Positions 1-11,515 of a stretch of DNA of 64,000 nucleotides are shown here, one piece after another (within the stretch, counting starts at the first letter, position 1; every line of letters starts with the position of its first letter). Made by a program: the position numbers and the translations under genes. Source of the stretch: Paragonimus skrjabini miyazakii (taxonomy: Eukaryota; Platyhelminthes; Trematoda; Plagiorchiida; Troglotrematidae); contig JTDE01001527.1 of the NCBI GenBank assembly GCA_014338405.1, forward strand, positions 40,566-104,565, in the 5' to 3' direction. A model generated the notes under the pieces. The model had not been told where the DNA came from. It ran no database searches and worked only from the letters and a program-made list of their open reading frames with translations.

Positions 1-999
1 CTTGGCCAGTTTATGGTAAGGCGAACCTGCCATCGCAAGGATTGGCCGCAAAGGCGTTTGTGGTTTGTGAATCTTTGGTAAACCAAATAACTGCTGGGTG
101 GTGCTACCAATAGGTTTCATATAGTGGTACTGTCTTTCGGTTATGTACCCATGTAAAAGCAAAATCTGCAACTCACGGCAAATGTGTTTCTCCACCAGCA
201 TTATATTATCTGGTTTGCTGTCCGGTAAAAACTTCGTGTTATTTGAAAGGATGATATTCATTTTCTCTACGTATTGCTGTTTGTCCATCACCACAGCTCC
301 GGACCCCTTGTCGGGTTTTAAAACAATTACATCCTTCCAGTTTGTTAGTTCTTTGAGAGCTTGATAATGTTCAGTTCGGAGCAGGCATTTTTGTTGGATG
401 GGAGCATTCAAAAAATGATGCGATAAGTCCACCATTTTGACCTTAAACCAATTGTGATTGTCCTGGGATGTGGGCGCCAGCTCTCTCAATTGATCACACA
501 GGTTTTCGAATTGTGCTTGCACTTGCGAAGTGTCAATAATCCTATGCGGGCATTTAAATTGAAGACCAAGAGAAAGTACTTCCAATTGAGGGCGCGAAAG
601 AGCTCTCGAAGAGAGATTCACAACTAATTTCTGCGGATCACTGGGGAATATATCACACGGTGTGATAGAGGACAATGATCTTTGTAGGTTTGTCATGGTA
701 GAGTCCCGGGTACGTTTGATAGGTTGACTACGGAAGTTTGAGAACTTGATACGCGAAACAATCGACAGAGTGTCTAGCAGATGAGTGAATACACTGACTA
801 GATATATGAACTTAATTCGCTTAAATGTTTTTTGATGTTCACCGCTGTTATGTGTAGCAACTGATGAGAACATACGAAATGGTACTACCATCTTGCAAAA
901 TCGGTCTTCTGATTTCACTACAACCCTATAACTAATTGAGAACTCACTAACAATGAAACAGTTGGCGAAATTTCGGTGTAAGATTACTGCACATCTCAT
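1..999 (-). mobile_element. Penelope-like element, N-terminal part of the polyprotein, undamaged and cut by the window edge
   Basis: The minus strand is open without a stop from the ATG at 999-997 to base 1 (333 codons); an in-frame TAA at 1011-1009 lies just upstream. Near residue 223 is the block VIVLKPDKGSGAVVMD and near residue 308 LPKIHKPQTPLRPILAMAG. Both are hallmarks of the N-terminal part of Penelope-like reverse transcriptases, where a conserved lysine-aspartate block and the PKIHKP..PLRPI motif precede the catalytic palm. The YVDD palm, thumb and GIY-YIG endonuclease would lie to the left of the window. The start is the first ATG after the stop; a later start, such as the ATG of the MTNLQRS segment, is possible. 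Lack of any frameshift in 1 kb contrasts with every other PLE copy here and suggests a young copy. Confidence 0.9.
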
Positions 1000-3900
1000 T
1001 TTTTTCTTTTAATCGGTAATAAATAATGCGTCATAATCTATCGAACATATATGTTTGATTCAACAACGTGGCTGCGGCACATTCGTAACCAACTTCCACT
1101 GAGTACAAGTATTTTGTTCTTTCTGCAAGGTCTGTCCGATGGTTGCTATCAAAGCTATGTTCGTGGTATTTTTTACTAATCATTCTGACTATGGTATATG
1201 AAAGTGTACCTGGTTTCAAAATGCTGGCTTCAACGTGAGCGTACGTTAAGTAGGTGTCATTCATTTCATTTAGTATTTCCAGTGCTTTGAAGGAAGATGT
1301 GCTTGAGCTTTAAGTCTTTGTGAGCTGCTACCGGAGCATTGAAATATGTGAAATATGCAAGTCCTGGAATTTTTTTGGGATGATAGGATTCAGAGAATTA
1401 CGTGCGATGACCACCCGTTTCAAATGAGCACGGAATAATGGAAGCTTAGCGTTCAGAATGCTTCCTCATTATGTTCAAAGAAACTGAGTAAGCTGACAAA
1501 TGGAACAAACGAATTCGTTTAGCGTCTTCTGTGTACGGTTAAATCATAAACATATTGTCTTCTCTTCTGAGTTCTTCACTTTTCTAACCCAGATTTAACT
1601 CTGATTTCTCATACTGCCATTTACAGTCTTCCCGCGTGCATGGTTTATATTTCTTTGTTTCACTATCCACTCAAGACTTGATGTTAAAAATCTTGGAAGA
1701 TTCAGAAAATGAAGACGTGGTCCCGAAAACGCAAGCCGTCGGTGAGCATAAAGGGTATTCTCGATTGAAAAGTGGAACAGTTCAGTGCGTTTTTCTGAAA
1801 GCACCTCAGATATCCAGGACACGATAAAATATTCACACTGCAGCTGGTGAATAATCAATTAGCTGATGATGTCTGAGATTGTGTTTGGCAGCAGATGACC
1901 AATGATATTCAGCTAAATCCTACGTCACCGGGGAAAGTGAGTGACGTAATTTCTTACATTATATGTTTTAACTCTCCACTGCCCTTTTCTATCTGGCGTG
2001 ATGAAAAATAGTTTACAGTCATTTTAATCGAAGTCTTTACTCTGCAAACACAGAGTTGTCAACTTAACGAGGAATTAAACCGGTTTCTTGTGAGGAAACC
2101 GGTTGATACTCTGTATCGGTGATGTGGAACAATGAGTTATGAAGGAGGTTAAACATTTATAAATCGTCCCCACACGCAGTAATAAACATACAGTAATAAG
2201 ACACGGAACAATACTGAAAAACTACTGACGTCAGTGCGGGCTTTAAAAATCATCTAACAAGAAGCCTGATTTCGAGCTGTTAACTACGGTGGAATAATCC
2301 AATAACTGAAAGCACCGAAATCATTAGCTTCTTTCGTTAATCCAAATGCTTAAGTTCAGCGTAGATAGTATTGCGAAGGGAATAAGCGTGAAAATGTCGG
2401 TGTTGATTTTTATATGAATAAAAATCTAAACGGTAACCCTTCGTTATTAACTAGGAATGTTTCAGGTATTTTGTTACGTTGGTTTATTGCTAGCAGACCT
2501 AATGGTGTATTGGTTACTTATAATGATATGACCATTGGTTATCCTTTATTTGTTCGTTCTGTCTGTACTGAAGAAAAGTAAGCTACTTTTTGGAAGCAAC
2601 CTTTTGAGCGAACATTTTTACACTTATCTTCTTCAAGGTTAAAACCACGGGACTATTTACAGCTGAAAGAGGACATGTAATTTTTCACCCCTACTTTTGC
2701 TAGTCCATTATCATCTGGAAGTGACTTGGTTTACGAGTGCAAATTTTTTCCTATCCAGTGTCCGATCGGCCAGTATTCATAACCGGGGATAACAAATAAA
2801 ATTTTTATCTTCCGCTTTTATTGACGATCAACCAGGGCTAAATCCGTTATAGTTACTGGTGGTTGCCTGAAACTGACATTGCAGGATTGAGATTGCGTAG
2901 GTTGGCAGCTCATGCTCACTTGTATTTCATGACGACGTTGGTCAGTAACTAGTGGTCGATGTTGCTGATGGTGGTTAGTCATAAGAGTTGATCACATCGG
3001 CCGAAGGCAATTCCACCTGTGTCAGTTTATTACATCAAGTATTGGCTTTCGGCAAACTTTGGGCCGCTCTTTAGCGCGTGGTTTCATCACTGATGGATCT
3101 GGTTTTAATCATGTGACTGCTGCGAATTACTAGACACATGCGAGACAGGACTTACCTCGGACAAACTGCAACGAGTATCACGATTATGTTCGGAAAGATA
3201 AAGGTTTTATGCCTCAGAAATTTTTCCAGACAATAACTGGATCAACTTCAACATTGTTGCGTTTTGTACCGGGCAAACAGGAAAAACGTAGTCTTTTTTA
3301 ATCCAAATTCTTACAGTCGTTTCTACTGTATTTTGTCCGATTTCTGGCGGATAATTTGTCTTCGTGATGCAACATGTTAGTACGGAGGGAAGCGATTTTA
3401 TGCATGCCCTGTCCCATTGTTTTCTTTCAGTTTGAGTTATGACGACGTATTCGCAAGTTGCCTATTATTATAGATTTGTATCATTACTCCATAAAAAATC
3501 CGTCTGTTGTTTGGTCCTATGAATTTACGCAAGAAAGTCTTAGAGAAAACGATCTTCTTTATGTCTTGACAACTCTATTTTGTGTTCATGCTTTCAACCG
3601 TCAAGGATTGCTTGCGTGAAACACTTTGAGGCATACTTATAGTCAGCCTTTGTGGAAAGAGCACAACCCAATCAAATTCGAACTCAGAACAATTAAATTG
3701 TGTGTATCGAAAGAGTGCATGTACTGCGAGTGTACTACATTAGATTCAGTGGTATCTCGCGAAAGTTACTTCTCCGTTTTATACGGAAATGTTTTCGCAA
3801 ATGAGATAAAGTTTTCCATTTTCTGGTAAACCCTCCAAGCGAAATGGACAGTGATGTGTTTCAAAAATGAAAAATGTAAGTCACAAGTTTGAAGAATGTT

Positions 3901-6103
3901 TACTAATGTTTATTGAACTACCTGAACTGCATTTGTTATAATTCCAACAAGAAAAACTTGTGATAGTTCAACTGTAATATTATCCGTGCCTTATAATCTC
4001 AAGATAATTTAGTGAAGATCACCCGTTTTTCATCCACATTAACTTCGTGGCCAGCCCACTTTAAAACGAACCTCAGACTTGAGCTTTCCTTTTATATGAA
4101 CTCACCTACAATGTAGATCAAGTAACTGTCTCCTTTCTGATCTGTCGAGAAACCTGTGTATTAATGCAAAGCTGCTATGTCTGAGCTATTAAACATGACA
4201 GCTATTAATTCAGGCCTATCGTGAAGCCAATGGCCATGTAGTAGCAAATTTGACTGATCTGGATGCACAATGTGAGTCACTGTAACGTACCATTAAGTAG
4301 ACATAAGCGTATAACTAGAACACAGCACTGATTTGTTAAGGCACCCATTGTGTAAACGTGGATGAAAGAACGTAAACTGAATTTGAGCAGTGGTTGTTTT
4401 GGCGTCACATAAACCCACTCCTACTCAGGAGATATCCGCACTAAACTGCCCATCAATTGCCTAGTTTTCATTATTTGCAAACATAATTCTGATTTGTTTT
4501 GGTTTTGTCGACGTTTGGAGATTCGCCTAATTTTTACAAAGTTAGTACAGTTATTGACTGAAAACAGTTTGTTTACTACCAGCTTGCATCATAGCTAGTG
4601 ACTCACCGAAATCTTCCATGAAGTAGGCAAAGTAGGTCCGACTTACTCATTACAGATATTTCAATTCACCGGCGCTGGTATAAAATGATGAACTCAATCC
4701 GCAGCCTTTAACTTTGACTGTTTACAGACAAAAAAAACGAATGGGGTTTATCATTTCACATCCTACGGTTTTCCTTACAGAATTAATACGGTTTCGAGTC
4801 TGTTAGACGGCGACCGTCGGCTTCCGCTATTCATAAATAAACTGTTATTTTGAGTAATGATTGCACGAAGTAGTTCCGGCATTCGGCAGTTAGTGTGATT
4901 GGTACTGTCCATAATTGTGCACTCCGATTTGTGATGTGTATCTAATGGCAAGCAGTTCCAATAATCAAAATGATAGGTGGACAACAGTCAGCTAAAAATG
5001 AGGAAGGCAAAACATTTTGTACACTTATTCAGTGAACGGTTTGAGAAATCTTCTGGGAAGGATCAATAAATGCAACTGAAAAGAGTTGCCGATATAAATG
5101 ACTGTCTCAGGTACTAAAGGGAAAGCGCTCGAGTAGTTGAGAAGATGCGGTAAATAGCTTATATTTAGCACCCTTATTGAGTCATCAAATTCGGGTCGGC
5201 AGCGTTATCTTGCGCATGACAAACATTAGGTAGCTGTGGCCACCTGGATTAATTGTAAGTTAATGATCCAGCAGGAGGTTCGTTAATACTTGTACGATCC
5301 GGTCATTTGTGGTTGACTTTTTAGGAAAACGAGAGTTGCATGCTTCATTAAAAACCATCCTATTTCATCGCACAATTCGATACCTGTTAACGAGATCACT
5401 TGGGATTACGCACAAGAACGAGTTATAAAATGTGGCTAGAAATGTCCCTAGCGCGCCAATTCATGCCTGTAACTTTTGAGACACACAAAAGAAATCATTT
5501 TCGTTGAAGCAGAAATTTGTCTAAAAATATAACAGATATTCAAACCTAAAACCAACCCTCGAAAATTGTATGTCAGTCGCGTGTTCGAAGATATAATTTT
5601 CCATTAAATTACTAAAGAATCATTCGGTTAGCAATTATATTCAAAACGACCTAATGAATTCGAGTTAAAATTTAATCACTTATTACAGAGTGACAGGGTT
5701 GAATTGATATAATCTCACTAGTAATAAATAGGATTAAAGATGGTCACTCTGAAAAAGATTTAACAGTTGTTCATAACTTTATTAACTAGTTATTATGCTC
5801 AAGCGCCTGTCAACTTTTTCTGTGCTTTCCATAAGTTGAAGTGATATTATTTGTGACCTCATTTATCATTCCTAAACATCGCGCCATTGAATGTACTCAA
5901 AAACACCTCTTTTTTGTCTGCCCGGGGGGGATAACTATGGTGATTCAGGGTGCCGGTCGCTGCACACCAGAGAGCACGCAAATTGGATGACTTTTATGGA
6001 TTTTATGCATGCATTCCGTTTGGTACACACCTTATATTATGTGTTCTTCCACGAATTGTTGATTTATCAGGTTGATCGATTGATACTGTGGTATTTCTAG
6101 TCA
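1000..6103. other. Gene-poor stretch
   Basis: Apart from the weak fibronectin-like trace at 2.4-2.76 kb I see no supportable gene, RNA or recognisable repeat here. Open frames at 1031-1264, 1595-1858 (both strands), 3626-3829, 4775-4984 and 5891-6100 are short, have no recognisable motifs and are what chance gives in DNA of this composition. Confidence 0.5.
2403..2760 (+). pseudogene. Possible decayed fibronectin type III-like coding trace
   Basis: One plus frame is open from about 2365 to 2580 and reads ILLRWFIASRPNGVLVTY. This resembles the B-C strand region of a fibronectin type III domain (hydrophobic-x-W, then PNG and a Y). After a stop, the same stretch continues in other frames with LKPRDYLQLK and SPLSSGSDLVY, like the LKPxTxY and G-strand parts of the fold. 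A GTAAGC at 2578 and a pyrimidine-rich AG near 2640 could instead mark a very short intron. Either a broken domain or a spliced exon pair fits; chance similarity cannot be excluded. Confidence 0.2.
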
Positions 6104-6110
6104 TATATAA
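6104..6110 (+). promoter_or_regulatory. TATA-like box
   Basis: TATATAA lies 45 bases upstream of the ATG of the signal-peptide-like exon at 6155. It would give a 5' leader of roughly 15-20 bases. The motif is common in AT-rich DNA, so its support comes from position only. Confidence 0.3.
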
Positions 6111-6154
6111 ACTGGGTTACATACATTCACAAGCTGTTTCCTCAATACATTATT

Positions 6155-6206
6155 ATGATTACAACGCAGCAATTAGCGTTCTTTATCGCACATTTGCTTC
6201 TTGTTG
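6155..6206 (+). CDS. Candidate first coding exon: signal peptide
   Basis: ATG at 6155 opens MITTQQLAFFIAHLLLV and then hits a consensus donor GTAAGT at 6207. A short polar start followed by a hydrophobic core is the classic shape of a secretory signal peptide, and schistosome-type secreted-protein genes often place it alone in a small first exon. The exon ends in phase 1. Possible next exons in phase 1 are 7459-7667, which would make a protein of about 86 residues, and 11155 onward, which would make this the start of the large gene. Which one it joins cannot be decided from the sequence. Confidence 0.45.
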
Positions 6207-6210
6207 GTAA

Positions 6211-7999
6211 GTGACTATTTTGCTAATTTGCTTCAAAAAATGTGTTCACCTAACTGTAAAAAATAACAGCCTATGTATAGACCTTACTTTCTGAAGAAAT
6301 CTGACTATGAAACCCAGTTAGATATTGCTTTTTGGTGGTACTTATTATGATGTATTTCATCTGCGGATACTAGGGACGTTTCCCTTACAACGGAATTGAA
6401 CAAAAACTTCAGAGCATGATCCAGTTCATACAGATTTTGCAACAATGGACTTCTGATATAAGCTGGTCAAATAACATTTTGTCGACAACTGTTTAGAATG
6501 AGCGGAATTGAGCTATTATGTTGAGAAGGTTGTAATTAGGAGATTACCATTCGGGTCGTATGAGGTGCGCGCAGCTACCAGCTTTAAGATAAGTGCGTGT
6601 GATCACGATGGTTCTAGTTGGGAAACAACCGTTTGCTATTGAGAGGAAATTCGTCAGGCGAAACATCGATCTTGTCAGGTAGACGATTTCGTGCACAGAG
6701 GTTTCACATGAACAACTGAACACAACCGTTCACAATCTGAACGACCTTCTGCACTTTTATTACAAGGCGTGTCATTATACCAAAGCTTGAAAATTCAATG
6801 AGAAGCTACCTACAGACTGTAAGGGGTGATGCTTTGTGGGATATTTGTGGGTCTTTGTCTCATTAAGCTAAAGGGTGCATTCTCTCTATGGATGGTTTGG
6901 AACACGTGTAGAACGTATCACTGGTTAACTTTACGCAAGCAGAATCTGATAATCAACCTCGTATTAAACATTTCGCATTTAATCTTGAAATACTGGACAG
7001 AGTAAAATGCATTTGCAAACTTCGAACTTGTGGGATAAAACAAAATACACCTTTGCCCATGCAGGACAATAACAGATATCCTTGCGTTTAACCGTTTGAC
7101 AAAGTGCCTAATTGATTGATATCACCACTGCCTCAGCAGTGAACCGTGACGTCCACAAACTATCAAGATCTACAGCAAAACTTGTAGTGGAAGAGATGAA
7201 GTTCCGTCCTCCGGACCATATGCATTCACACTCAAAAGTATCCTAGTGAAGGTACAAAAATTCCATGCAGACGGTTTGGCTGACCTCAACATTTTGTCTA
7301 AAGCATTTTTGAGTTCTACTCCTGTATGAGAATATCTCAGCAATTTAGTACTCAAAATGTAAGCCTTCGAACTTTTGCATCGCAGCTCACATTTACCATA
7401 ATAACACACGATTGTCCTGTTAACGCTAAATGTGTGCACATAAAACTCAGTTTACCAGAAGCTTCCAATATGATTTGTAAATGTTATGTATCATACACAA
7501 CAGATGCTTATCCTCATTACGCACACCTTTCTTTTCAAATGATAAAAACCAATGAGGGCATATTGATGAGTTCGCATCAAGTATATTACGTTGATACTGA
7601 CTGTCTGTTTACAATCGTTTTGTTTGGGAATCAATCCAATTATCGATGGTTGGTGTCATTCATTTGAGTGTTAATTATGAATTTCCCTAGAATGCCTCAA
7701 CGAACTTACACTTCTGTACACAAATGATATGAATTTCGGTTTCCGATCGTTATCTTACTAAGAAATCACCGGGGTTGTGGCGGACAATCCAGTTGGTCGA
7801 GTGCTAGCGGATAGATTTTTAGACATAAGAAGTCAATTTTGCAAACAACTGTTTTTGGTCGTTCGCATCCGGATTCTACAATTACATTGGGTTATTGGGT
7901 GTTATATATAAAAAAATATGACGATCAAAATAGGTCGTTAATAATCACAGAATTGGTACGGGTCATAGTCTACTGGGGGAGGGTGGGAGTGTTGTTAAA
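6211..7999. other. Intronic or intergenic stretch
   Basis: Only the candidate exon 7459-7667 can be proposed here. The remaining sequence shows no recognisable element. The stretch 7840-8000 has a short G-rich run near 7975-7990. Confidence 0.4.
7459..7667 (+). CDS. Candidate terminal exon, unidentified
   Basis: A pyrimidine-containing acceptor (cag at 7456-7458) is followed by a frame open to TGA at 7665-7667. The frame itself is open from at least 7326. It contains MICKCYVSYTTDAYP and a C-terminal hydrophobic stretch around VDTDCLFTIVLFGNQ. Entry phase 1 matches the exon ending at 6206. No family is recognised, and the open length (113 codons from 7326) is only modestly above chance. Confidence 0.25.
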
Positions 8000-9640
8000 T
8001 GTGTTTAAGCGTGAAACGTGCCTGTCATGAGACGTGTTCATCAGTGTCGAGTGTTTAACACTTGCTCGGGATTCAACTGGATGTGGAATGATTGGTTAGG
8101 GGAGATGGGGGGTTCTACGAATTGTTTTTGGGGACAAGCAGGAGTTGTGCAATCCGATAGCAATAACCTCGGCCGTTGATAACAACCGCAATCGGACAGC
8201 TCTGGAACAGGTTTGACAAACCTATTAGATGGATTGAAACGCTTCCTCCGGAATTATTCGAGAGACTGTGTTAAGTGAATGGGAACTAATCGTACTGAAA
8301 ATGAGCCTTCTTGAACAGTTGCGAGGCCATTTCAATAAGTGCTCACGAGTGCTCTCCGATAGCCGCCTAGTGTTTATCCCAGCGTAACCATTTTAACAAC
8401 AACAAGTAAGACAGAAGATACAGAAAGACCAACTGAACTTGGGCAAACGATCTTTAAGGCGTGACACTAGCACCAGACAGCTGTCAAACTACACGATAAG
8501 TCTTGCTGCAGGGCAAACACTCTCGACCGCGTTCAAAATCCCACGGTTAGTTGTTTCACTGGTAACCTCACCTCTGTATGAAAAATAGATGAAAATCGAC
8601 CTTTCCTCCGCTGTCTGGACGAGTTCAAGTTTTGTACCCAAATGCAGTTTTTTTTATCTATAAATCTCTCAGATATCCACTTCCAGTGAGGGTTTGTCCA
8701 ATATATTTTACTTCCTTCTGGGGAGCGTCCGGTGTACAGATCTTCTGCGCGCTGTTCAATAGACAACATACCAAATTTATTTTGTACTTCAACTGGACAA
8801 AACTGTGAAAATGTGCTTATTGACTTGTCCACGCGTTTTTCTATGAATGATTCCTCGAAATTTTCACCTGATCGACGAACCAACACGATAAATAAGAATG
8901 AGAGTCTGCTGTGATGTTCTAACCCTACGGTGAACTTTATATTCGAGTGTGCTCTGTGGAACTCATCTAGTATGCTGTCGAGTGTGCTGACCAGGTTGCT
9001 TCACGGTATACTTTGCGATGATGATCTGGAAGAAGACAAAAAATATCATCCACATAGCGCTTGTAAAGCTTGTACTTAGTTACCATGCGATTCCACTTAA
9101 TGATCTCTAGTTTGACAACAAATACATCTGCGAGTAGCAGATCTACAGATGAACCCATTGCTACTCCAAATTTCTGTCTGTACAACTTCCTAACGAATTG
9201 AAAATGAACATTATAGGTGTGAAACAACAATAGTTCCTTCTGTTTTTTTTTCTCCCGCGATTCCGATATCAATTTGATTGTTCTGGATATAGATGCAGAG
9301 ATTGTCCATAGTTTCTTGTAATGGAACAGTGGTCAGTACAGAAGTCACATTCAAATACAAGTTATCGTTCCCGTTATTCAATGAATTGATCGACTCCGCG
9401 AATTCGAAGGTGTTTTTTAGGCTAAGAGGTGCTAATCGTGATTTGATTGGTTATAATATCTCCACTAGCCATTTTGCTAAGACATGATACAGCTAATTTT
9501 GCATGTGTAGGATCGATCTTAACGGAACTCTCTTTGTATGAACTTTGGGAGGACTGTACAAAAGTGAAATGACCATTCCCATAGGTTTGATACGGTCAAT
9601 GACAACTGGACTATAATTGCATGACGCTACATTTGACGCA
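8000..9640 (-). mobile_element. Penelope-like element, RT and GIY-YIG domains, frameshifted
   Basis: Reading right to left on the minus strand: PPKVHTKRVPLRSIL (9520-9570), then LAKWLVEIL and NLYLNVTSVLTTVPLQETM (RT motif A region, 9300-9490). Next come FGVAMGSSVDLLLADVF (motif B region) and KRYVDDIF with the catalytic YVDD (9030-9180). A frameshift near 9000 leads to AHSNIKFTVGLEHHSRL and LVRRSGENFEESFIEKR (to 8700). The endonuclease follows: KDRLPKFSWSFCIF, then GYAGINTRRLSESTREHLLKW (GIY-YIG with YAG in place of YIG, 8300-8410), ending near 8100 with CLSPKTIRRTPHLP. At least two frameshifts and several stops make it non-coding. The 3' sequence to about 8000 may be its long-terminal-like region. 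Confidence 0.88.
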
Positions 9641-9750
9641 ATTATGTATCGCCGGCATATAGATGATATTCTGAACTTCACAAATGGTGTTTTATCTACG
9701 TTCCAGTTTACACATTTAAACTCTTCTCATCCTAACGAATATTTGATGTA
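9600..9750 (+). mobile_element. Penelope-like RT scrap in inverted orientation
   Basis: On the plus strand 9640-9745 reads ATFDAIMYRRHIDDILNFTN followed by HLNSSHPNEYL. This matches the Penelope palm around the catalytic YVDD (here HIDD) and the downstream LNSxHPN region. It lies head to head with the minus-strand PLE that ends here, so two PLE pieces in opposite orientation meet near 9600-9640. The catalytic tyrosine is replaced by histidine and the frame ends within 40 codons. Confidence 0.65.
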
Positions 9751-9751
9751 G

Positions 9752-9850
9752 ATTGAACATCACCCACAATTGGGTGCGAAACTCAAGTCTAGTGTTTTTG
9801 TTCGAAAGGGGTCGACTGGAAAGTCTATGGGAATGCGATAGTTGCGGGTA
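9752..9850 (+). repeat. Fragment of the hammerhead-bearing SINE family, rearranged
   Basis: The segment 9775-9845 matches the 3' half of the family seen at 21.7, 22.8 and 26.5 kb: GCGAAACTC, the GTCTAGTG cleavage-site segment, then the gaaagg-gtcgactgga and tctatgggaatgcga blocks. Left of it, 9753-9771 is the reverse complement of the family's 3' end (gaacatcac...). The piece is therefore a partial fold-back. The CUGANGA half of the ribozyme is missing, so it cannot be self-cleaving. Confidence 0.6.
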
Positions 9851-11154
9851 GTGCTACATGGAATACGGATTTCATGAGATGTCTGTTGACGTACGTAACC
9901 GTAATATCTCAACCGAACTGCATTGTGCACGATTCTCATAAAGTATATCGTTCTTTACGTGTTTTTCAAAGAGCCGGGTTATTTTATCCAGCATGTTTTT
10001 CACAAGTAGTGACGTTAATAATGCATTTGTTTCGTTAGAATTTTCAAGTAATGAAACTTACGCTTTCATCTCCGCCATTTTCCTGGTTGTCTTTCTGGCA
10101 TCAAAGGCTATGTGTGAACTGCTACATTCTTCAGAATCGCATCTTCACTGCACAGGTTTGGCCGGAATGTGCGTTGGCTATTTGGAATATGCAGTTGAGG
10201 ATAAGAATGTTCCATGAGGGTCCAACTAAGGTCAAGCTGCAATAGAATGTTTGCCGTAGTGTGCCATCGGGACGTACAGTGATGTTAATCGTAAGTATGA
10301 TAAGAAGGATGTAGCATAAATCTAAAATTGATAGTCACAATAAGTCCCGGGAAAACCTGAAAATTATCCTGTTCTTTATTCACACAACGTTAACTAGAAG
10401 TTTGGGGTATATTTTAATTCGACTGCAATTTTCCTCACAATGCAATCATCTTTTATCGTTTGAAAGACTCACATAACGTCAATCTGTCTGTTGATTTAAC
10501 CAAGCAATCATTGCCTGAATTTCAGATGGCCAGGTTGAGGTGTTGAGTAAGTCAAAAATCTCAAGTATGATCACATTTTACTAATCAACTGTCATTTGTA
10601 GTATTTAGTTTCAACCTTAAAAACTGTTGTTTCTCTCAGTGTTCACAAGCAATAGACTGCAGGTTGAACTCAGATGAATCATATTTATTTCTCGCCGAGG
10701 TCTTAGGGTAGCATATCCGAACTGCATGCTCGGTAAAATTTAATCAAACAGTCAATATTAACTCGTACGATCGACATCTTCAAAAGGAAAAGGATACTTT
10801 TATAAGAAAGGCTCCGAAGAATATGAAGTGCTGTATTTAATGTAGAACACCAGATAAGAAACTGCCGTTATTCAGTTAATCCTTTTTATGATGAAGCCAA
10901 TGCTGTAACCATGTAAGAGAAATATGTCAAGTACAGTATAATCACAATGCGTAATTGTGTTATACGGTAGAATAGTTCCAGTATCCTTTTACTCAATTGA
11001 ACCTACCGATCTGGGTTAGTTCACCCGTTTGCACGCAATCGGAAATTCACATATGATAGAAACACTCGGAGTCTCTGCGATAGTAATGACAACTTTACAA
11101 AATTAATGCCTGCTCATCTTAATTACAAATCAACCAGATAGTCTACTTATACAG
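9851..11154. other. Stretch without recognised genes
   Basis: Two overlapping plus-strand frames (9993-10217 and 10051-10245) are short and unrecognised. I see no other feature up to the candidate exon at 11155. Confidence 0.4.
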
Positions 11155-11515
11155 CAGAAAAAAGCATTCAAAATGGAAAAACCAAAGATGATTTGTCGAA
11201 TAGGGCATCATTCAACAGACAAGAAAGTTTCAGTGGATATATAGTGAAGGCTATAAATGATATTAAAACAGAAACGCCCTACTTGCTTGAGATCTTGTTA
11301 ACCAGTTCCAAATATTTGTCCAACGCAACTAACAATAGACGAGGCAAACACAAATTTATAGTCATCTTTCTACACATAAACCAATTAAATTCGGACGAAT
11401 TCAACATTTCGTGTCGTACCAATCACGGAAGGTTGCATTTCAAAGAATGCAGTACCGGGCACCAAAACCGGCCCGACATTCTCTACAAGATATCCACGGA
11501 GACCGTCAGAGGATA
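11155..11515 (+). CDS. Candidate exon, unidentified
   Basis: A frame stays open from an acceptor (cag at 11152-11154) for 120 codons to TAG at 11514. It has protein-like composition, including SFSGYIVKAINDIKTETPYL and LLTSSKYLSNATNN (an NAT sequon). Entry phase is 1, matching the signal-peptide exon at 6155. A possible donor GTAACG begins at 11516. The exit phase does not fit the next exon (12840), so either an exon is missing between them or this frame is not part of the gene. Confidence 0.3.

Noticed and set aside
7170..7439. Minus-strand ORF overlapping 7326-7667
   Set aside because: No motif; the plus frame has better splice context.
8025..8060. CTGATGA on the minus strand near the PLE 3' end as a hammerhead
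   Set aside because: The GAAA and GUC elements with complementary stems are not in the required order, and the stretch translates like a PLE tail (DEHVSRQARFTLKHI).
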